The notes: generated from the sequence alone by a model not told the origin. A DNA stretch of 62,142 bases from Nitrospirae bacterium MYbin3 (GCA_002753335.1 PEAD01000017.1:1-62142); one strand, 5' to 3'. Positions 32,866-42,557 are shown, counted from the stretch's first letter. Made by a program: numbers and translations.

Positions 32866-34800
32866 ATGAAAAAGATCTTTCTCGAAAGCCTGAAACTAAC
32901 CGACGCCTATCACCGTCTTTTTGAGCGTCTGGGGGACTGCAGACTCTCTACCGAAAAGGTCAAGACGGTCGAATCTTTCGGAAGGGTTACTGCCGAAGCT
33001 GTATCCGCAAAATATTCCTCTCCTTTCTATCATTCCGCAGCGATGGACGGATATGCGGTAAGGTCTGCCGACACCTTTCGTGCTGCTGAAAACGATCCGT
33101 GTTTGCTGAAAATCGGTGAAGGTGCGGTTTATGTTGATACCGGAGATCCTATGCCAGCGGGTCTTAATGCCGTAATAATGATAGAGGATGTGAATATAGT
33201 CATTCGGCAGTCGGATGAAAAATATATAGAAATATACCAGCCTGCTGTGCCTTATCAGCATGTAAGAACAATAGGCGAGGACATTGTTGCCACCGAGCTG
33301 ATAGTGTCCGAAAATCACCGCATAAGGGCTATAGATATCGGCGCTATGCTTGCAAGCGGGAACACAGATATCATGGTAAGAAGAAGGCCTGTTATCACGG
33401 TTATCCCTACTGGTACAGAGATGATAGACCCCGAATGCGTGAGCTCTCGGCCGCCTAAGCCGCCTGAGATAATCGAGTACAATTCATTCGTACTGTCAGG
33501 GCTTGCTGCAGGATTGGGTGCTGATGTCCGGCGGAGCCCGATTGTTGCTGACGATCCGGATAAGATCAGCAAGGCGGTTGAAGATGCTGTGGAAGTTTCG
33601 GATGCGGTGATTATCAATGCAGGTTCGGGCAAAGGTTCTGAGGACTATACAGCACAGGTTATCGCAGGTCTGGGCGAGGTCATAATCCACAGCGTTGCGA
33701 TAAAACCGGGAAAACCTTTCATAGCAGGACTGGTCAAATGCAAGCCTGTATTCGGCATACCGGGGTATCCGGTTTCTGCGTACCTTACTTTTCGGCTTTT
33801 TGTAAAACCGATTATCGAGATGATGCAATGTCTCCCTCGCACCGCAGCAGAAAATTTGACCGCTGTTGTTTCACGCCAGATATCATCACCTCTGGGTGTT
33901 GATGAGTTTGTGAGGGTTAAGGTGGGCTCTGTAAACGACAAACTCATAGCCACGCCCGTCGGAAGGGGCGCGGGGCTTATGATGTCGCTGGTCCGTGCCG
34001 ACGGTATAATGAAGATTCCGGCAGATTCGGAGGGCGTTGCTTCTGGCACCGAGGTTGAGATCGATCTTTTAAGGGGCAGGGATGAAATAAAAAACACTAT
34101 TGTCTGCATCGGCAGCCATGACAATGCCCTAGATATCCTCTCAAATTTTTTAAAGAAGAACTATTCCCTTTATTCTTTGTCTTCGGCTCATGTCGGCTCT
34201 ATGGGCGGCCTTATAGCTTTAAAGCGGGGTGAAGCGCATATAGCCGGAACGCATCTTTTGGATGAAGACAGCGGCGAGTATAATGTTTCTTATATAAAAA
34301 AACTTTTGGCTGGACGCAAGATTGTGCTTGTGAACCTTGTTTACAGGCAGCAGGGGCTTTTAGTTAAAAAAGGCAATGCAAAATGTATAAAAGGATTCAG
34401 TGACCTTATTCGCGATGACGTGGTTTATATAAACAGGCAGTCCGGGTCCGGTACCCGTCTTTTGCTCGACAAGTATTTGAAGGATATGGGCATAGAGGCC
34501 GCAAAGGTAAAAGGGTATGAGCATGAGGAATATACCCACATGGCTGTTGCCTCTGCTGTGCTTACAGGCCTTGCCGACACAGGACTTGCGGTATATTCTT
34601 CAGCAGTGGCTTTGGGGCTTGATTTCATCCCGGTTGCAAATGAAAGATACGACCTGGCGATACCTGCCGAGTTTATCGAAACAGATATGATCCAGGCGCT
34701 TTTGAAAATTATTCGTGAGGACAGGGGATTCAGGGATGCGGTAGTTTCTATGGGAGGCTATGATCTTTCTGATATGGGGCGGGTTGTCTTTGAGTCATAA
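32866..34800 (+). CDS. moeA: MoeA molybdopterin molybdenumtransferase fused to a PBP-like domain
   Basis: Residues about 1-410 are MoeA, which inserts molybdate into adenylated molybdopterin: HSAAMDGYAV, GDPMPAGLNAVIMIEDV, NAGSGKGSEDYTA and KPGKPFIAG with GIPGYPVSA. Residues about 415-644 are the periplasmic-binding-protein-like (PBP_like/LysR-substrate-like) domain found in some MoeA and MoeA-ModE proteins. It shows GSHDNALDILSNF, SGSGTRLLLD and the YTHMAVASAVLTGLADTGLA stretch. It may sense or hand over molybdate or tungstate (inference). Length 644 aa matches the fused type. It is divergent from bioW and is followed by the sulfur transporter gene. Confidence 0.94.
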   Translation: MKKIFLESLKLTDAYHRLFERLGDCRLSTEKVKTVESFGRVTAEAVSAKYSSPFYHSAAMDGYAVRSADTFRAAENDPCLLKIGEGAVYVDTGDPMPAGLNAVIMIEDVNIVIRQSDEKYIEIYQPAVPYQHVRTIGEDIVATELIVSENHRIRAIDIGAMLASGNTDIMVRRRPVITVIPTGTEMIDPECVSSRPPKPPEIIEYNSFVLSGLAAGLGADVRRSPIVADDPDKISKAVEDAVEVSDAVIINAGSGKGSEDYTAQVIAGLGEVIIHSVAIKPGKPFIAGLVKCKPVFGIPGYPVSAYLTFRLFVKPIIEMMQCLPRTAAENLTAVVSRQISSPLGVDEFVRVKVGSVNDKLIATPVGRGAGLMMSLVRADGIMKIPADSEGVASGTEVEIDLLRGRDEIKNTIVCIGSHDNALDILSNFLKKNYSLYSLSSAHVGSMGGLIALKRGEAHIAGTHLLDEDSGEYNVSYIKKLLAGRKIVLVNLVYRQQGLLVKKGNAKCIKGFSDLIRDDVVYINRQSGSGTRLLLDKYLKDMGIEAAKVKGYEHEEYTHMAVASAVLTGLADTGLAVYSSAVALGLDFIPVANERYDLAIPAEFIETDMIQALLKIIREDRGFRDAVVSMGGYDLSDMGRVVFES

Positions 34801-34834
34801 CAGTTTATGATGTTTGAGATGGGAGGATAACAGT

Positions 34835-35953
34835 ATGCCTTTTTCTAACGCCACGATTTTTATAATCACTGCAGGACTGCTTCTAGGTTTTGCGGTCGGA
34901 ATAATAATGCACCGCTCCGACTATTGTGTGGCAGGAATGTTCAGGGACCTGTTTATGTTCAAAAAGGTTTTCATGCTCAGGACTCTTCTTGTACTGGCTT
35001 CGGTGAGTATGCTGCTTTTTGAGATAGGAAGGAGAAGCGGGGTTCTTGTTTCTCCCTTTCCGATACTGGGATCTCCCTCACTCGCAAGTTTTATCGGCGG
35101 GGCTTTGTTCGGTGTGGGCATGGTGCTTGCCGGAGGCTGCGTTGTCGGCACTCTTTACAAAATGGGTGCAGGCAGCCTTGTCAGCCTAACCGCTTTTGTC
35201 GGGCTGATAATAGGCAGCGGCATTTATGCCGAGTTCCATTCTGTATGGGGCCCTTTTATAAAGGCCACCACCTTTTTCCAGGGCAAGATAACTATTCCGC
35301 AGATTGCAGGAGCCGACCCTGCTTTGTTTGTTTTCCCTTTGGCAGCGACTTCATTTTATTTGCTTTACAGGTGGTTTAAAAAAGGAGAATTGGAGCGAAG
35401 GTCGTTTGTTGACGGCTACATGCAGCCGTGGAAAGCGGCTCTGCTGCTGGCTGTGAGTGGTTTTTTGTCTTATCTTTTTGCCGGAATGCCGATGGGTATA
35501 ACCACATCATACTCTAAGATGGCCGCTATGATTGAAGAGATTTTTGCGCCTGAGCATGTAGCCGGTTTGGCATATATGAAGGTTCTATCTCTAAATTTCA
35601 CGCATCCCTTGACTGGAGAGGTTATGAAAGGCGGCCCCGGGCCTATGTTTGATGCCATCGCTGTTATTCAGATGCCGGTGATTATCGGAATTGTTCTCGG
35701 CAGCGCCTTTTCTGCAATATCTCTTAAAGAGTTCAGGGTTTATACGAATATTCCACAGAGGCAGTTTTGGGCGGCTTTGGCAGGCGGTATCATAATGGGG
35801 CTTGCATCGCGTATGACCCCCGGCTGCAACATATGGCATCTTTTTGGCGGGTTGCCAATTCTGGCGGTTCAAAGTATACTTTTCTTTGCCGGGCTGCTGC
35901 CCGGAGCATGGCTCGGCAGCAGGCTGTTCACAGGTTTTGTGGTAAAAACGTGA
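34835..35953 (+). CDS. YeeE/YedE family sulfur-compound transporter
   Basis: 372 aa, about ten membrane helices. The family's conserved Cys motifs are present: HRSDYCVAGMFRD near the N terminus, LAGGCVVGTLYKMGAGS in the first half and ASRMTPGCNIWHLFGG in the second. Characterised members take up thiosulfate through a Cys relay. I start at the ATG at 34835 because GGGAGG lies 8 nt ahead; an ATG seven codons earlier lacks one. The TusA-like gene follows 26 nt after the stop, a common pairing for sulfur import and carrier. Confidence 0.92.
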   Translation: MPFSNATIFIITAGLLLGFAVGIIMHRSDYCVAGMFRDLFMFKKVFMLRTLLVLASVSMLLFEIGRRSGVLVSPFPILGSPSLASFIGGALFGVGMVLAGGCVVGTLYKMGAGSLVSLTAFVGLIIGSGIYAEFHSVWGPFIKATTFFQGKITIPQIAGADPALFVFPLAATSFYLLYRWFKKGELERRSFVDGYMQPWKAALLLAVSGFLSYLFAGMPMGITTSYSKMAAMIEEIFAPEHVAGLAYMKVLSLNFTHPLTGEVMKGGPGPMFDAIAVIQMPVIIGIVLGSAFSAISLKEFRVYTNIPQRQFWAALAGGIIMGLASRMTPGCNIWHLFGGLPILAVQSILFFAGLLPGAWLGSRLFTGFVVKT

Positions 35954-35979
35954 GCTGAATAATTTTTCTGGAGATGGCC

Positions 35980-36237
35980 ATGGACGATAAAATTGAGACT
36001 GTAGAAGTTGATATCAGAGGGCAGGTCTGCCCTGCAACGCTTCTTGTAGCGTTGAAGCATGTCAATGAACATGGCAGCAATATAAGAAACGGCAGTATGA
36101 AGCTGGTTTTAAAAACAGACAACAGGGATGCAACGGTTACGATTCCTGACTCTGCCGTAAATATGGGGTATTCGGTTAATGTCGAGAAGAAGGATAATTT
36201 TTATTCAATTTCGATAGGCGCTTTGGATGCGAGATAG
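35980..36237 (+). CDS. TusA family sulfur carrier protein
   Basis: 85 aa from the ATG that has GGAG 6 nt ahead. The family core DIRGQVCPATLL carries the single persulfide-forming Cys. The usual C-P-x-P is C-P-A-T here, so the second Pro is missing. Length and beta-alpha pattern are otherwise normal. It probably takes sulfur from or gives it to the adjacent YeeE/YedE protein. It overlaps the next kinase gene by 11 nt. Confidence 0.88.
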   Translation: MDDKIETVEVDIRGQVCPATLLVALKHVNEHGSNIRNGSMKLVLKTDNRDATVTIPDSAVNMGYSVNVEKKDNFYSISIGALDAR

Positions 36238-37966
36238 CAACCCCGATAACCCGAGTTCAGACAGCTATCAGCGCCTTCTGGCCGAAAACAGAGAGCTTCG
36301 CGCCAAGTATGAAAATACTGTGGCATATCTTCGCAAAAAGATAGATCAACTCCTCCTTGTTATGGGCACGCTGCCGCTTAAGCCCGAAGAGCTTGACGAC
36401 TCCACACTGATAGAGCTTGATCCGATAGGCATCATAGCCGGGTCTTTCGGTCAGGTGCTTAACCATCTGCATACCACCAATGACAGCCTTCAGATAGCCC
36501 GCGACGAGATAAAAGCGATTTTTGATTCTGCAGGAATAGGAATACTTGTGCTTGACAGTGATATGAAGGTCGTTTCGTACAACAAAAAACAGCAGGATCT
36601 TTTCAAGGCAGGAGCCGAAGTTGTTACTGGACAGAAGTGCTACAGCATTATGTGCGGAGCTGATGAGATGCCTTCGGTATGCACCTTCAGGCGGGTCATG
36701 AAGCAGAAGAGGCCTGTGCATATCAGCAACTGGAATTTTAACGACAGGCTTTATGATGTGGCCGGCACCCCTATTTTTGACAAGCACGGAGATGTTGCGA
36801 GAGTGGTTCTTGCATACATGGACATAACAGACAGGAAACGGATCGAGGAAGAGCTGTCAAGGGTGAATAAGTTTGAGGCTGCCGGGATATTTGCCGGAGG
36901 CATAGCGCATGATTTTAATAATCTGCTTACCTCTATACTAGGCAATATTTCCCTTGCAAAGACTTTGGTTTCTCCTAAAGACAGGATTGCCGAGAAACTG
37001 AACACAGCCGAAAGCGCTTCTTTAAAGGCGAAAGAGCTTACACATAAACTGCTTACGGTAGCAGGAGTGGCAGAACCACAGAAAAAGAATATTTCGGTGG
37101 CCGGTCTTATAAAGGATACCACCGCTTTGACCGCCAGCTTTTCCTCTGCCGTGTGCGAATACCGGATGCAGGATGGATTATGGCAGATAAGCGCCGACGA
37201 GGCACAGTTAAGACAGGTTATACAGAACATTGTCGTAAATGCCTTCGAGTCTGTTTCGGACAAAGGCGTCATCAGGATAAAGGCCGAGAACGTATCTGTT
37301 GTTGAGGGCGGTTCTCTTCCTCTTGTTGCAGGCCATTATGTGAAGATATCTATCGAGGACAACGGCTGCGGCATTTCTGAAGAAAACCTGCCGAAGATAT
37401 TCGATCCGTATTTTACGACTAAGGGAATGAGCAGCAGAAAGGGGAGGGGGCTGGGTCTTGCCGCTGCATTTTCGATAGTTATGAGCCACTCAGGTTTTAT
37501 AACAATGGATTCTACCGTAGGCGTTGGGACCGTATGCACGGTTTATCTGCCGGCTGCATATAAAGACAGGGATGAACAGACAAAGGTGGGCGGCAGGGCG
37601 CTTGTAATGGACGACGACGAGATCGTGAGGGAAGTTGCTGGTGATATGCTTGCGCTTATCGGGTTCGATGTTTCTTTTGCGCTTAAGTCTGACGAGCTCA
37701 TGAAAATTTATATGGAGGCTGCAGCATCAGGGAAACCCTTCGACATAGTCATTATGGATGTCAACATTCCTGATGACGGGGGGGCAGAAAAGGCGATAAG
37801 CAGTCTCCGGGCATTTAATCCCGCCGCAAGGGCGGTTGTTTCTAGCGGGAACCCAAAAGATAAAATCATGACCAATTTCGAGGAATATGGCTTCTCAGGG
37901 GCTTTGGCCAAGCCTTTTAAGATGAGTGAAATAACCGCTCTTGTTAAAAAACTGAGCGCTGCGTGA
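36227..37966 (+). CDS. soluble PAS hybrid histidine kinase with degenerate receiver
   Basis: 579 aa, no membrane segment. Coiled coil (10-45), PAS (about 90-205) containing CYSIMCGADEMPSVC, HisKA with AGGIAHDFNNLLTS, HATPase with DNGCGISEEN and GRGLGLAAAFS, then a receiver (about 455-575). The receiver has DDDE and Asp in IVIMDVNIP. It resembles the receiver of the 753-aa kinase at 39.5-41.7 kb (SSG...D.IM.N...YGFSG...KP), so the two are likely paralogues. The gene starts inside tusA, which links it to the sulfur genes. Sensing of sulfur or redox state is plausible. Confidence 0.9.
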   Translation: MRDSNPDNPSSDSYQRLLAENRELRAKYENTVAYLRKKIDQLLLVMGTLPLKPEELDDSTLIELDPIGIIAGSFGQVLNHLHTTNDSLQIARDEIKAIFDSAGIGILVLDSDMKVVSYNKKQQDLFKAGAEVVTGQKCYSIMCGADEMPSVCTFRRVMKQKRPVHISNWNFNDRLYDVAGTPIFDKHGDVARVVLAYMDITDRKRIEEELSRVNKFEAAGIFAGGIAHDFNNLLTSILGNISLAKTLVSPKDRIAEKLNTAESASLKAKELTHKLLTVAGVAEPQKKNISVAGLIKDTTALTASFSSAVCEYRMQDGLWQISADEAQLRQVIQNIVVNAFESVSDKGVIRIKAENVSVVEGGSLPLVAGHYVKISIEDNGCGISEENLPKIFDPYFTTKGMSSRKGRGLGLAAAFSIVMSHSGFITMDSTVGVGTVCTVYLPAAYKDRDEQTKVGGRALVMDDDEIVREVAGDMLALIGFDVSFALKSDELMKIYMEAAASGKPFDIVIMDVNIPDDGGAEKAISSLRAFNPAARAVVSSGNPKDKIMTNFEEYGFSGALAKPFKMSEITALVKKLSAA

Positions 37967-37981
37967 TGGATAAATCTGCCT

Positions 37982-38731
37982 ATGTTTGCGCTTAAAAAGT
38001 TAATCGCACCGTTTCTGCTTCCACCCGGAATTTTTATTCTGATATTGTTGATAGCAGGCATCTGGCTGTTTTTCAGAAAGAACTGGAAATTCGGTCTTGT
38101 GAATATTCTAACCGCCTGCCTCATGTGGTTTATGTCTATAACTCCTATGTCTGATGCCGCTCTTCAGAGGCTTGAGGCTGAGTTCAAGATTCCCCAGAAT
38201 ATAGAAGGCGATGTCATAGTGCTTTTAGGCGGCGGTGTTTACGATGAAGTCTTAGATTTTTCGGGCTTAGGCGCTCCGCATAAGGATATGCTGTCCCGGA
38301 TTATTACGGCGGTAAGGCTTCAGAAAAAGATTAATGCGCCCATAATAATTTCGGGCGGCAAGGTGTTTGACCACAAGAGGGCCGAGGCTCCGATCGTGAT
38401 GCGGTTTCTTACGGATTTGGGAGTGCCGAAAGAAAAAATAATAGTCGAGGACAAAAGCCGGGATACGATCGAGAATGGCAGATTCACTCTTGCGATATGC
38501 GAGCAGAAAGGCTTTAAAAAACCTGTTCTCGTAACATCGGCCTACCACATGAAAAGGTCGGTCATGAGTTTCAAGATAGCCGGTCTGGATGTGACGCCTT
38601 TTCCTGCGGACTTTAAGACATGGCGCAACAAAAAATACGGCTGGAACGATTATCTGCCGGGCAATTTCGAAACTATGAATACCGCTGCAAGAGAATACAT
38701 GGGAATAGCTTATTATAAAATTGCGTATTAG
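37982..38731 (+). CDS. ElyC/YdcF/SanA (DUF218) family membrane protein
   Basis: 249 aa. Two N-terminal helices (about 5-30 and 34-54) are followed by the DUF218 domain (about 75-245): VIVLLGGGVYDE, IIISGGK, DKSRDTIENGRF and PVLVTSAYHMKRSVMSF. ElyC in E. coli supports envelope integrity and lipid-carrier metabolism for peptidoglycan. Lies between the hybrid kinase (15 nt) and pdxJ (9 nt), same strand. Confidence 0.9.
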   Translation: MFALKKLIAPFLLPPGIFILILLIAGIWLFFRKNWKFGLVNILTACLMWFMSITPMSDAALQRLEAEFKIPQNIEGDVIVLLGGGVYDEVLDFSGLGAPHKDMLSRIITAVRLQKKINAPIIISGGKVFDHKRAEAPIVMRFLTDLGVPKEKIIVEDKSRDTIENGRFTLAICEQKGFKKPVLVTSAYHMKRSVMSFKIAGLDVTPFPADFKTWRNKKYGWNDYLPGNFETMNTAAREYMGIAYYKIAY

Positions 38732-38740
38732 GGGGAATTG

Positions 38741-39451
38741 ATGATTCTTGGTGTGAATGTGGATCATGTGGCAACGGTAAGGCAGGCAAGAAGGACGTTT
38801 GAACCTGATCCTGCGGTGGCTGCTGCTCTTGCGATATTGGGGGGCGCGGACGGCATAACCATACATCTGCGTGAAGACCGAAGGCATGCACAGGACAGGG
38901 ATGTAAGACTGCTGCGCGAAACAGTTCCGACCGAGCTGAATCTTGAAATGGCCGCCACCAAAGAAATGGTGGCTATCGCAATAAAGATAAAACCTGATAT
39001 GGTTACGCTCGTGCCCGAAAAAAGGCAGGAGTTGACGACCGAGGGCGGGCTGGATGTGGCAGGACAGAAGAAGCATATGAAAGAGACGGTGAAGAAGCTC
39101 CATGCTGCAGGGATTCCTGTGAGCCTTTTCATAAATCCGCAGGCGGTGGATATTGCGGTGTCAAGGGAAATCGGAGCCGACATGATCGAGATACATACGG
39201 GGCTTTATTCCGATTCAAAAGGCAGGCGGAAGGAAAAAGAGCTGCATCGTGTGATAGAGGCTGTGAAAACAGCCGCCAAGCTGGATCTTACCGCTAATGC
39301 CGGACACGGCCTGAACTACTACAATGTAAAACCTATCGCTGCGATAGAGGGGATAAGGGGGCTGTATATCGGCCACAGCATCGTGTCACGCGCCGTTCTT
39401 GTGGGAATGGAGCGTGCTGTTCGTGAGATGAAGGAATTGATAAAAGGGTAG
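38741..39451 (+). CDS. pdxJ: pyridoxine 5'-phosphate synthase
   Basis: Condenses 1-deoxyxylulose 5-phosphate with 3-amino-2-oxopropyl phosphate to make pyridoxine 5'-phosphate (vitamin B6). The TIM-barrel family motifs are complete: [16 protein letters not shown] at the start, [32 protein letters not shown] and [12 protein letters not shown]. 236 aa from the ATG at 38741, which has GGGGG ahead. Convergent with the next kinase gene. Confidence 0.97.
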   Translation: MILGVNVDHVATVRQARRTFEPDPAVAAALAILGGADGITIHLREDRRHAQDRDVRLLRETVPTELNLEMAATKEMVAIAIKIKPDMVTLVPEKRQELTTEGGLDVAGQKKHMKETVKKLHAAGIPVSLFINPQAVDIAVSREIGADMIEIHTGLYSDSKGRRKEKELHRVIEAVKTAAKLDLTANAGHGLNYYNVKPIAAIEGIRGLYIGHSIVSRAVLVGMERAVREMKELIKG

Positions 39452-39456
39452 TTCTG

Positions 39457-41718
39457 TTAGGGTTCGTTAATCTGTCCTGACGACATCACATCTTTTATTA
39501 CACTGCTGAAATTCTGCGCCGTATAAGGTTTAACTATGCAGCCCGAAAATCCGTACTGAGCATAATTTGCCATTATAGGATCATTGGAATAACCGCTAGA
39601 GACAATTGCTTTGGCGTCAGGATTAATCTCCAGTATTTTTGTTATCGCTTTATCTCCGCCCATGCCGCCCGGTATAGTCAGGTCCATAATCAGCAGATCA
39701 ATAGGCGTGCCTGAACTTTGCATCCTGCCGTAAACTTCGACCGCCTCGGTGCCGTTTGAGGCAAACAGACATTCGTATCCTAATGAAGAGAGTATCTCTC
39801 CTGCCAAGTCACGAATTATCTGTTCGTCATCCATGATAAGCACTTTGCCGCAGCCTGCATTAAGCGTATTCTGTTTCTTTTGGGGCAGTAGGGGTTTGCC
39901 CGGAACCGCAGGAAGATAGATATGAAAGACGGTACCCTCACCAACCTTAGATTCCACCGTTATGTATCCGTCATGCCTTTTTATGATTGAATAGACCGTA
40001 GCAAGCCCTAGCCCGCTTCCGGTCTCTTTGGTAGTGAAATACGGATCAAAGATATTGGCGAGCACATTCTGAGGCATTCCTGTACCGGTATCTTTGACAG
40101 ACACTTTGACATACGGTCCTTCTCTGAGCACCGGCAGTTCGGCAATTGTATTGACCGCCGTAAAAAATATCCTGCCCCCATCAGGCATGGCCTGAGCAGC
40201 ATTTATTATCAGGTTGTTGAACACCTGATTTATCTGGCCGGAATCTATATCCACATTCCACAGGTCGTCCGAAATATCAAAGGTCGGGGCGATGTTTGCA
40301 CCAGAGAGAATAAACTTTGCAGATTCTCTGATGACCTTAGTTATTGACTCTGTTTCGCGCAGAGGGGCTCCGCCTTTCGAGAATGTAAGCAGCTGCTGTG
40401 TCAGGTCTGCAGCCCGTTTGCAGGCATTCTCGGCGTCGGTCAGTCGTGCATATTCTTTTCCCTCTTCATCGATAGAAAATTTTGCGAGGCTTATATTGCC
40501 TATAATGGCGGTAAGCAGATTATTGAAGTCATGGGCTATTCCTCCGGCCAAAAGCCCTACTGATTCAAGTTTAACAAGTTTTGCAAGCTCAGCCTCCAGT
40601 TTGGTTTTTTCGGTAACATCCCTGAAAACCAGAACCACGCCCACTATAGAGCTGCTGCTGTCTCTTATCGGCGCTGCGCTGTCCTCGATTATTTTCCTCT
40701 CCCCATTTTTTGCTATGAGCACCGTGTGGTTTTCGAGCCCAACAATAATGCCTTTTTTTATAACTTTATCAACCGGGTTTTCACATTGCTCCCCTGTCTT
40801 TTCGTTTATGATGTTAAAAACCTCTTTGAGAAGCCGTCCTTCGGCAACCGACGAGTCCCAGCCTGTCATATTCTCTGCAACCCGGTTCATGAGAGTTATG
40901 GTCCCTTCAGTTTCTGTTACTATGACAGCATCGCCTATGCTGCGCAGAGTTACCAGCAGCCGTTCCTTCTCATTTCCTACGCGCTCTTCTCTTTCCCTAA
41001 GGGCTTTAATCATGCTGTTGAACTCTTTTGTAAGCTGTCCCAATTCATCATCGGAATTCACAGGGATCGTTTCAGGAAGTTCTCCCTGCTTGTGGAGCGT
41101 TGCTGATTTATGCAGGGCAAGGATCGGGTTTAGAATGTATTTTCTGAGCAGAAAGTTAAGCAGAACAATAGCAAAAGCAACGCAAATGAGTGAGATCAAA
41201 ATGTTGAGAAACACCTGTTTCTTCAGCGCCTGCTCGAAATCATGCATCGAAAGCTTGACCCTGACATAGCCTATAAGCAGTTTGTCTTTTTCATCTGATG
41301 ATTTTTCAATCTTGTAATAAATTGGAGAATAAAAGTCTATATAACCTTTATTCTTTTTATAGAAATTATTCCGGCTGGATTTGTAAAAGCTTATGGCTTC
41401 GGTGTCAGGCAATTCATTTTGTCTGCCTACAGGGTAAGAATCTATGGCATGCCATAAGGATGTATAAACCTGGGCAAGTTCTACATCCTTTGTGTGAACA
41501 AGGTCCTGAAACTGTTTTATGAAATCCAGATTTTCTGACGCCACTCCTTCATCTATAGCCATCGAAAGGGATTCAGCCAGAGTTATGCCGCGCACTATTA
41601 CCTCACGCTCCATGCTTTTCTTATGGGCGTTGATGAAAAATAGGGACGACACAAAACCCGCCCCGATGACAACTGCGGCGACAAAGATTGTGGCCCGTGT
41701 CTGCAGCGTGAGCTTCAT
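39457..41718 (-). CDS. membrane hybrid histidine kinase (HAMP-PAS-HK-receiver)
   Basis: 753 aa. Helices at about 10-29 and 170-192 flank a ~140-residue periplasmic sensor. HAMP (about 193-245), PAS (about 255-375), HisKA with AGGIAHDFNNLLTA, HATPase with DTGTGMPQNV and GSGLGLATVYS, then a receiver (about 630-745; Asp in LLIMDLTIP). Its start overlaps the binding-protein gene by 4 nt, so the periplasmic binding protein is very likely its ligand-presenting partner. It lies convergent with pdxJ. Confidence 0.92.
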   Translation of the reverse strand: MKLTLQTRATIFVAAVVIGAGFVSSLFFINAHKKSMEREVIVRGITLAESLSMAIDEGVASENLDFIKQFQDLVHTKDVELAQVYTSLWHAIDSYPVGRQNELPDTEAISFYKSSRNNFYKKNKGYIDFYSPIYYKIEKSSDEKDKLLIGYVRVKLSMHDFEQALKKQVFLNILISLICVAFAIVLLNFLLRKYILNPILALHKSATLHKQGELPETIPVNSDDELGQLTKEFNSMIKALREREERVGNEKERLLVTLRSIGDAVIVTETEGTITLMNRVAENMTGWDSSVAEGRLLKEVFNIINEKTGEQCENPVDKVIKKGIIVGLENHTVLIAKNGERKIIEDSAAPIRDSSSSIVGVVLVFRDVTEKTKLEAELAKLVKLESVGLLAGGIAHDFNNLLTAIIGNISLAKFSIDEEGKEYARLTDAENACKRAADLTQQLLTFSKGGAPLRETESITKVIRESAKFILSGANIAPTFDISDDLWNVDIDSGQINQVFNNLIINAAQAMPDGGRIFFTAVNTIAELPVLREGPYVKVSVKDTGTGMPQNVLANIFDPYFTTKETGSGLGLATVYSIIKRHDGYITVESKVGEGTVFHIYLPAVPGKPLLPQKKQNTLNAGCGKVLIMDDEQIIRDLAGEILSSLGYECLFASNGTEAVEVYGRMQSSGTPIDLLIMDLTIPGGMGGDKAITKILEINPDAKAIVSSGYSNDPIMANYAQYGFSGCIVKPYTAQNFSSVIKDVMSSGQINEP

Positions 41719-42527
41719 TTTATTTCGGCAAGCGAGATTGAACCATACGATGCTATAAGTTTTTGCGCCTTCGGGCTTAAAACATAATCGAGGAAACGTT
41801 TTGTTTTGGGGCTTGCGTCCTTTTTCACTACAAGGTAAAGCGGTCTTCTAAGCGGGTATTTGTTCGATATGATATTTGCTTTTGTGGGTTGTACCCCGTT
41901 CACATTCAGCATCTTGACATTGCGCTTCCGTGCGCTCGAAAACCCGCTGCTGGCAAATCCTTCCGGAGTCTTTTCTACCAACTGCTCCCATATGGCCGCT
42001 GATGCCGCCTGAACAGAAGAGTTTTTCTGTTGTTCAGGCGATTTGCCTTTTAAGACCGTGCTTGTCAGGGATTGAATTACGCCACCGGATATGTCTGACG
42101 GGATAAAGGATATAAGCTTCATATTCGGACCGCCGAGCTGTTTCCAGTTGTCTATCTGGCCTGCATAGATGTCTCTCACCTGCATTTGGGTGATTGAATT
42201 GACAGGGTTGGATTTGTGCACTACGAATACGAGGGCGTCCCATGCAACCTGAACATACTCGAGGTTGTCAGAATCTTTTTTTGTTTTTGTTACGCAGGAT
42301 GCCGAGAAATCTACATTTCCGGCTAGTATGTCCGCCAACCCGCGCGGGCTGCCGCCTCCCATGATATGCATTTTTACACCGGTTTCTTTTTCGTATTCCT
42401 TGGAGAGGTCTATCAGGTAGCCTGTTGTGCTGACAGAACAGCCGCTTCCGGTGAGGACCTCAGAAGAAAAAGCTGCTGCAGGAAACAATAAAAAGAGAAA
42501 CAGAATGCAGATAATATATCTTCCCAT
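41715..42527 (-). CDS. PstS-like periplasmic substrate-binding protein
   Basis: 270 aa. Signal peptide (1-21, cut near AAAFSS), then a PBP fold of the phosphate-binding (PBP_like_2) type: LTGSGCSVSTTGYLIDLSKE, GGGSPRGLADILAGNVDFS, DIYAGQIDNWKQLGG and YPLRRPLYLVVKK. No PstCAB transporter genes are nearby. Instead it overlaps a hybrid kinase by 4 nt, suggesting a sensory role for an oxyanion such as phosphate, tungstate or arsenate. Preceded by a good promoter and a GGGGGGAG ribosome site. Confidence 0.9.
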   Translation of the reverse strand: MGRYIICILFLFLLFPAAAFSSEVLTGSGCSVSTTGYLIDLSKEYEKETGVKMHIMGGGSPRGLADILAGNVDFSASCVTKTKKDSDNLEYVQVAWDALVFVVHKSNPVNSITQMQVRDIYAGQIDNWKQLGGPNMKLISFIPSDISGGVIQSLTSTVLKGKSPEQQKNSSVQAASAAIWEQLVEKTPEGFASSGFSSARKRNVKMLNVNGVQPTKANIISNKYPLRRPLYLVVKKDASPKTKRFLDYVLSPKAQKLIASYGSISLAEIK

Positions 42528-42557
42528 GATAATCTCCCCCCCTTGTAAGCCTTATTA

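Noticed and set aside
38267-39103. Minus-strand frame across ydcF and pdxJ
   Set aside because: His/Arg-rich composition and full overlap with two conserved genes; no domain.
40292-41269. Long plus-strand open frame opposite the 753-aa kinase
   Set aside because: It is Ser-rich and antisense to a well-supported kinase with all domains; a typical shadow frame.
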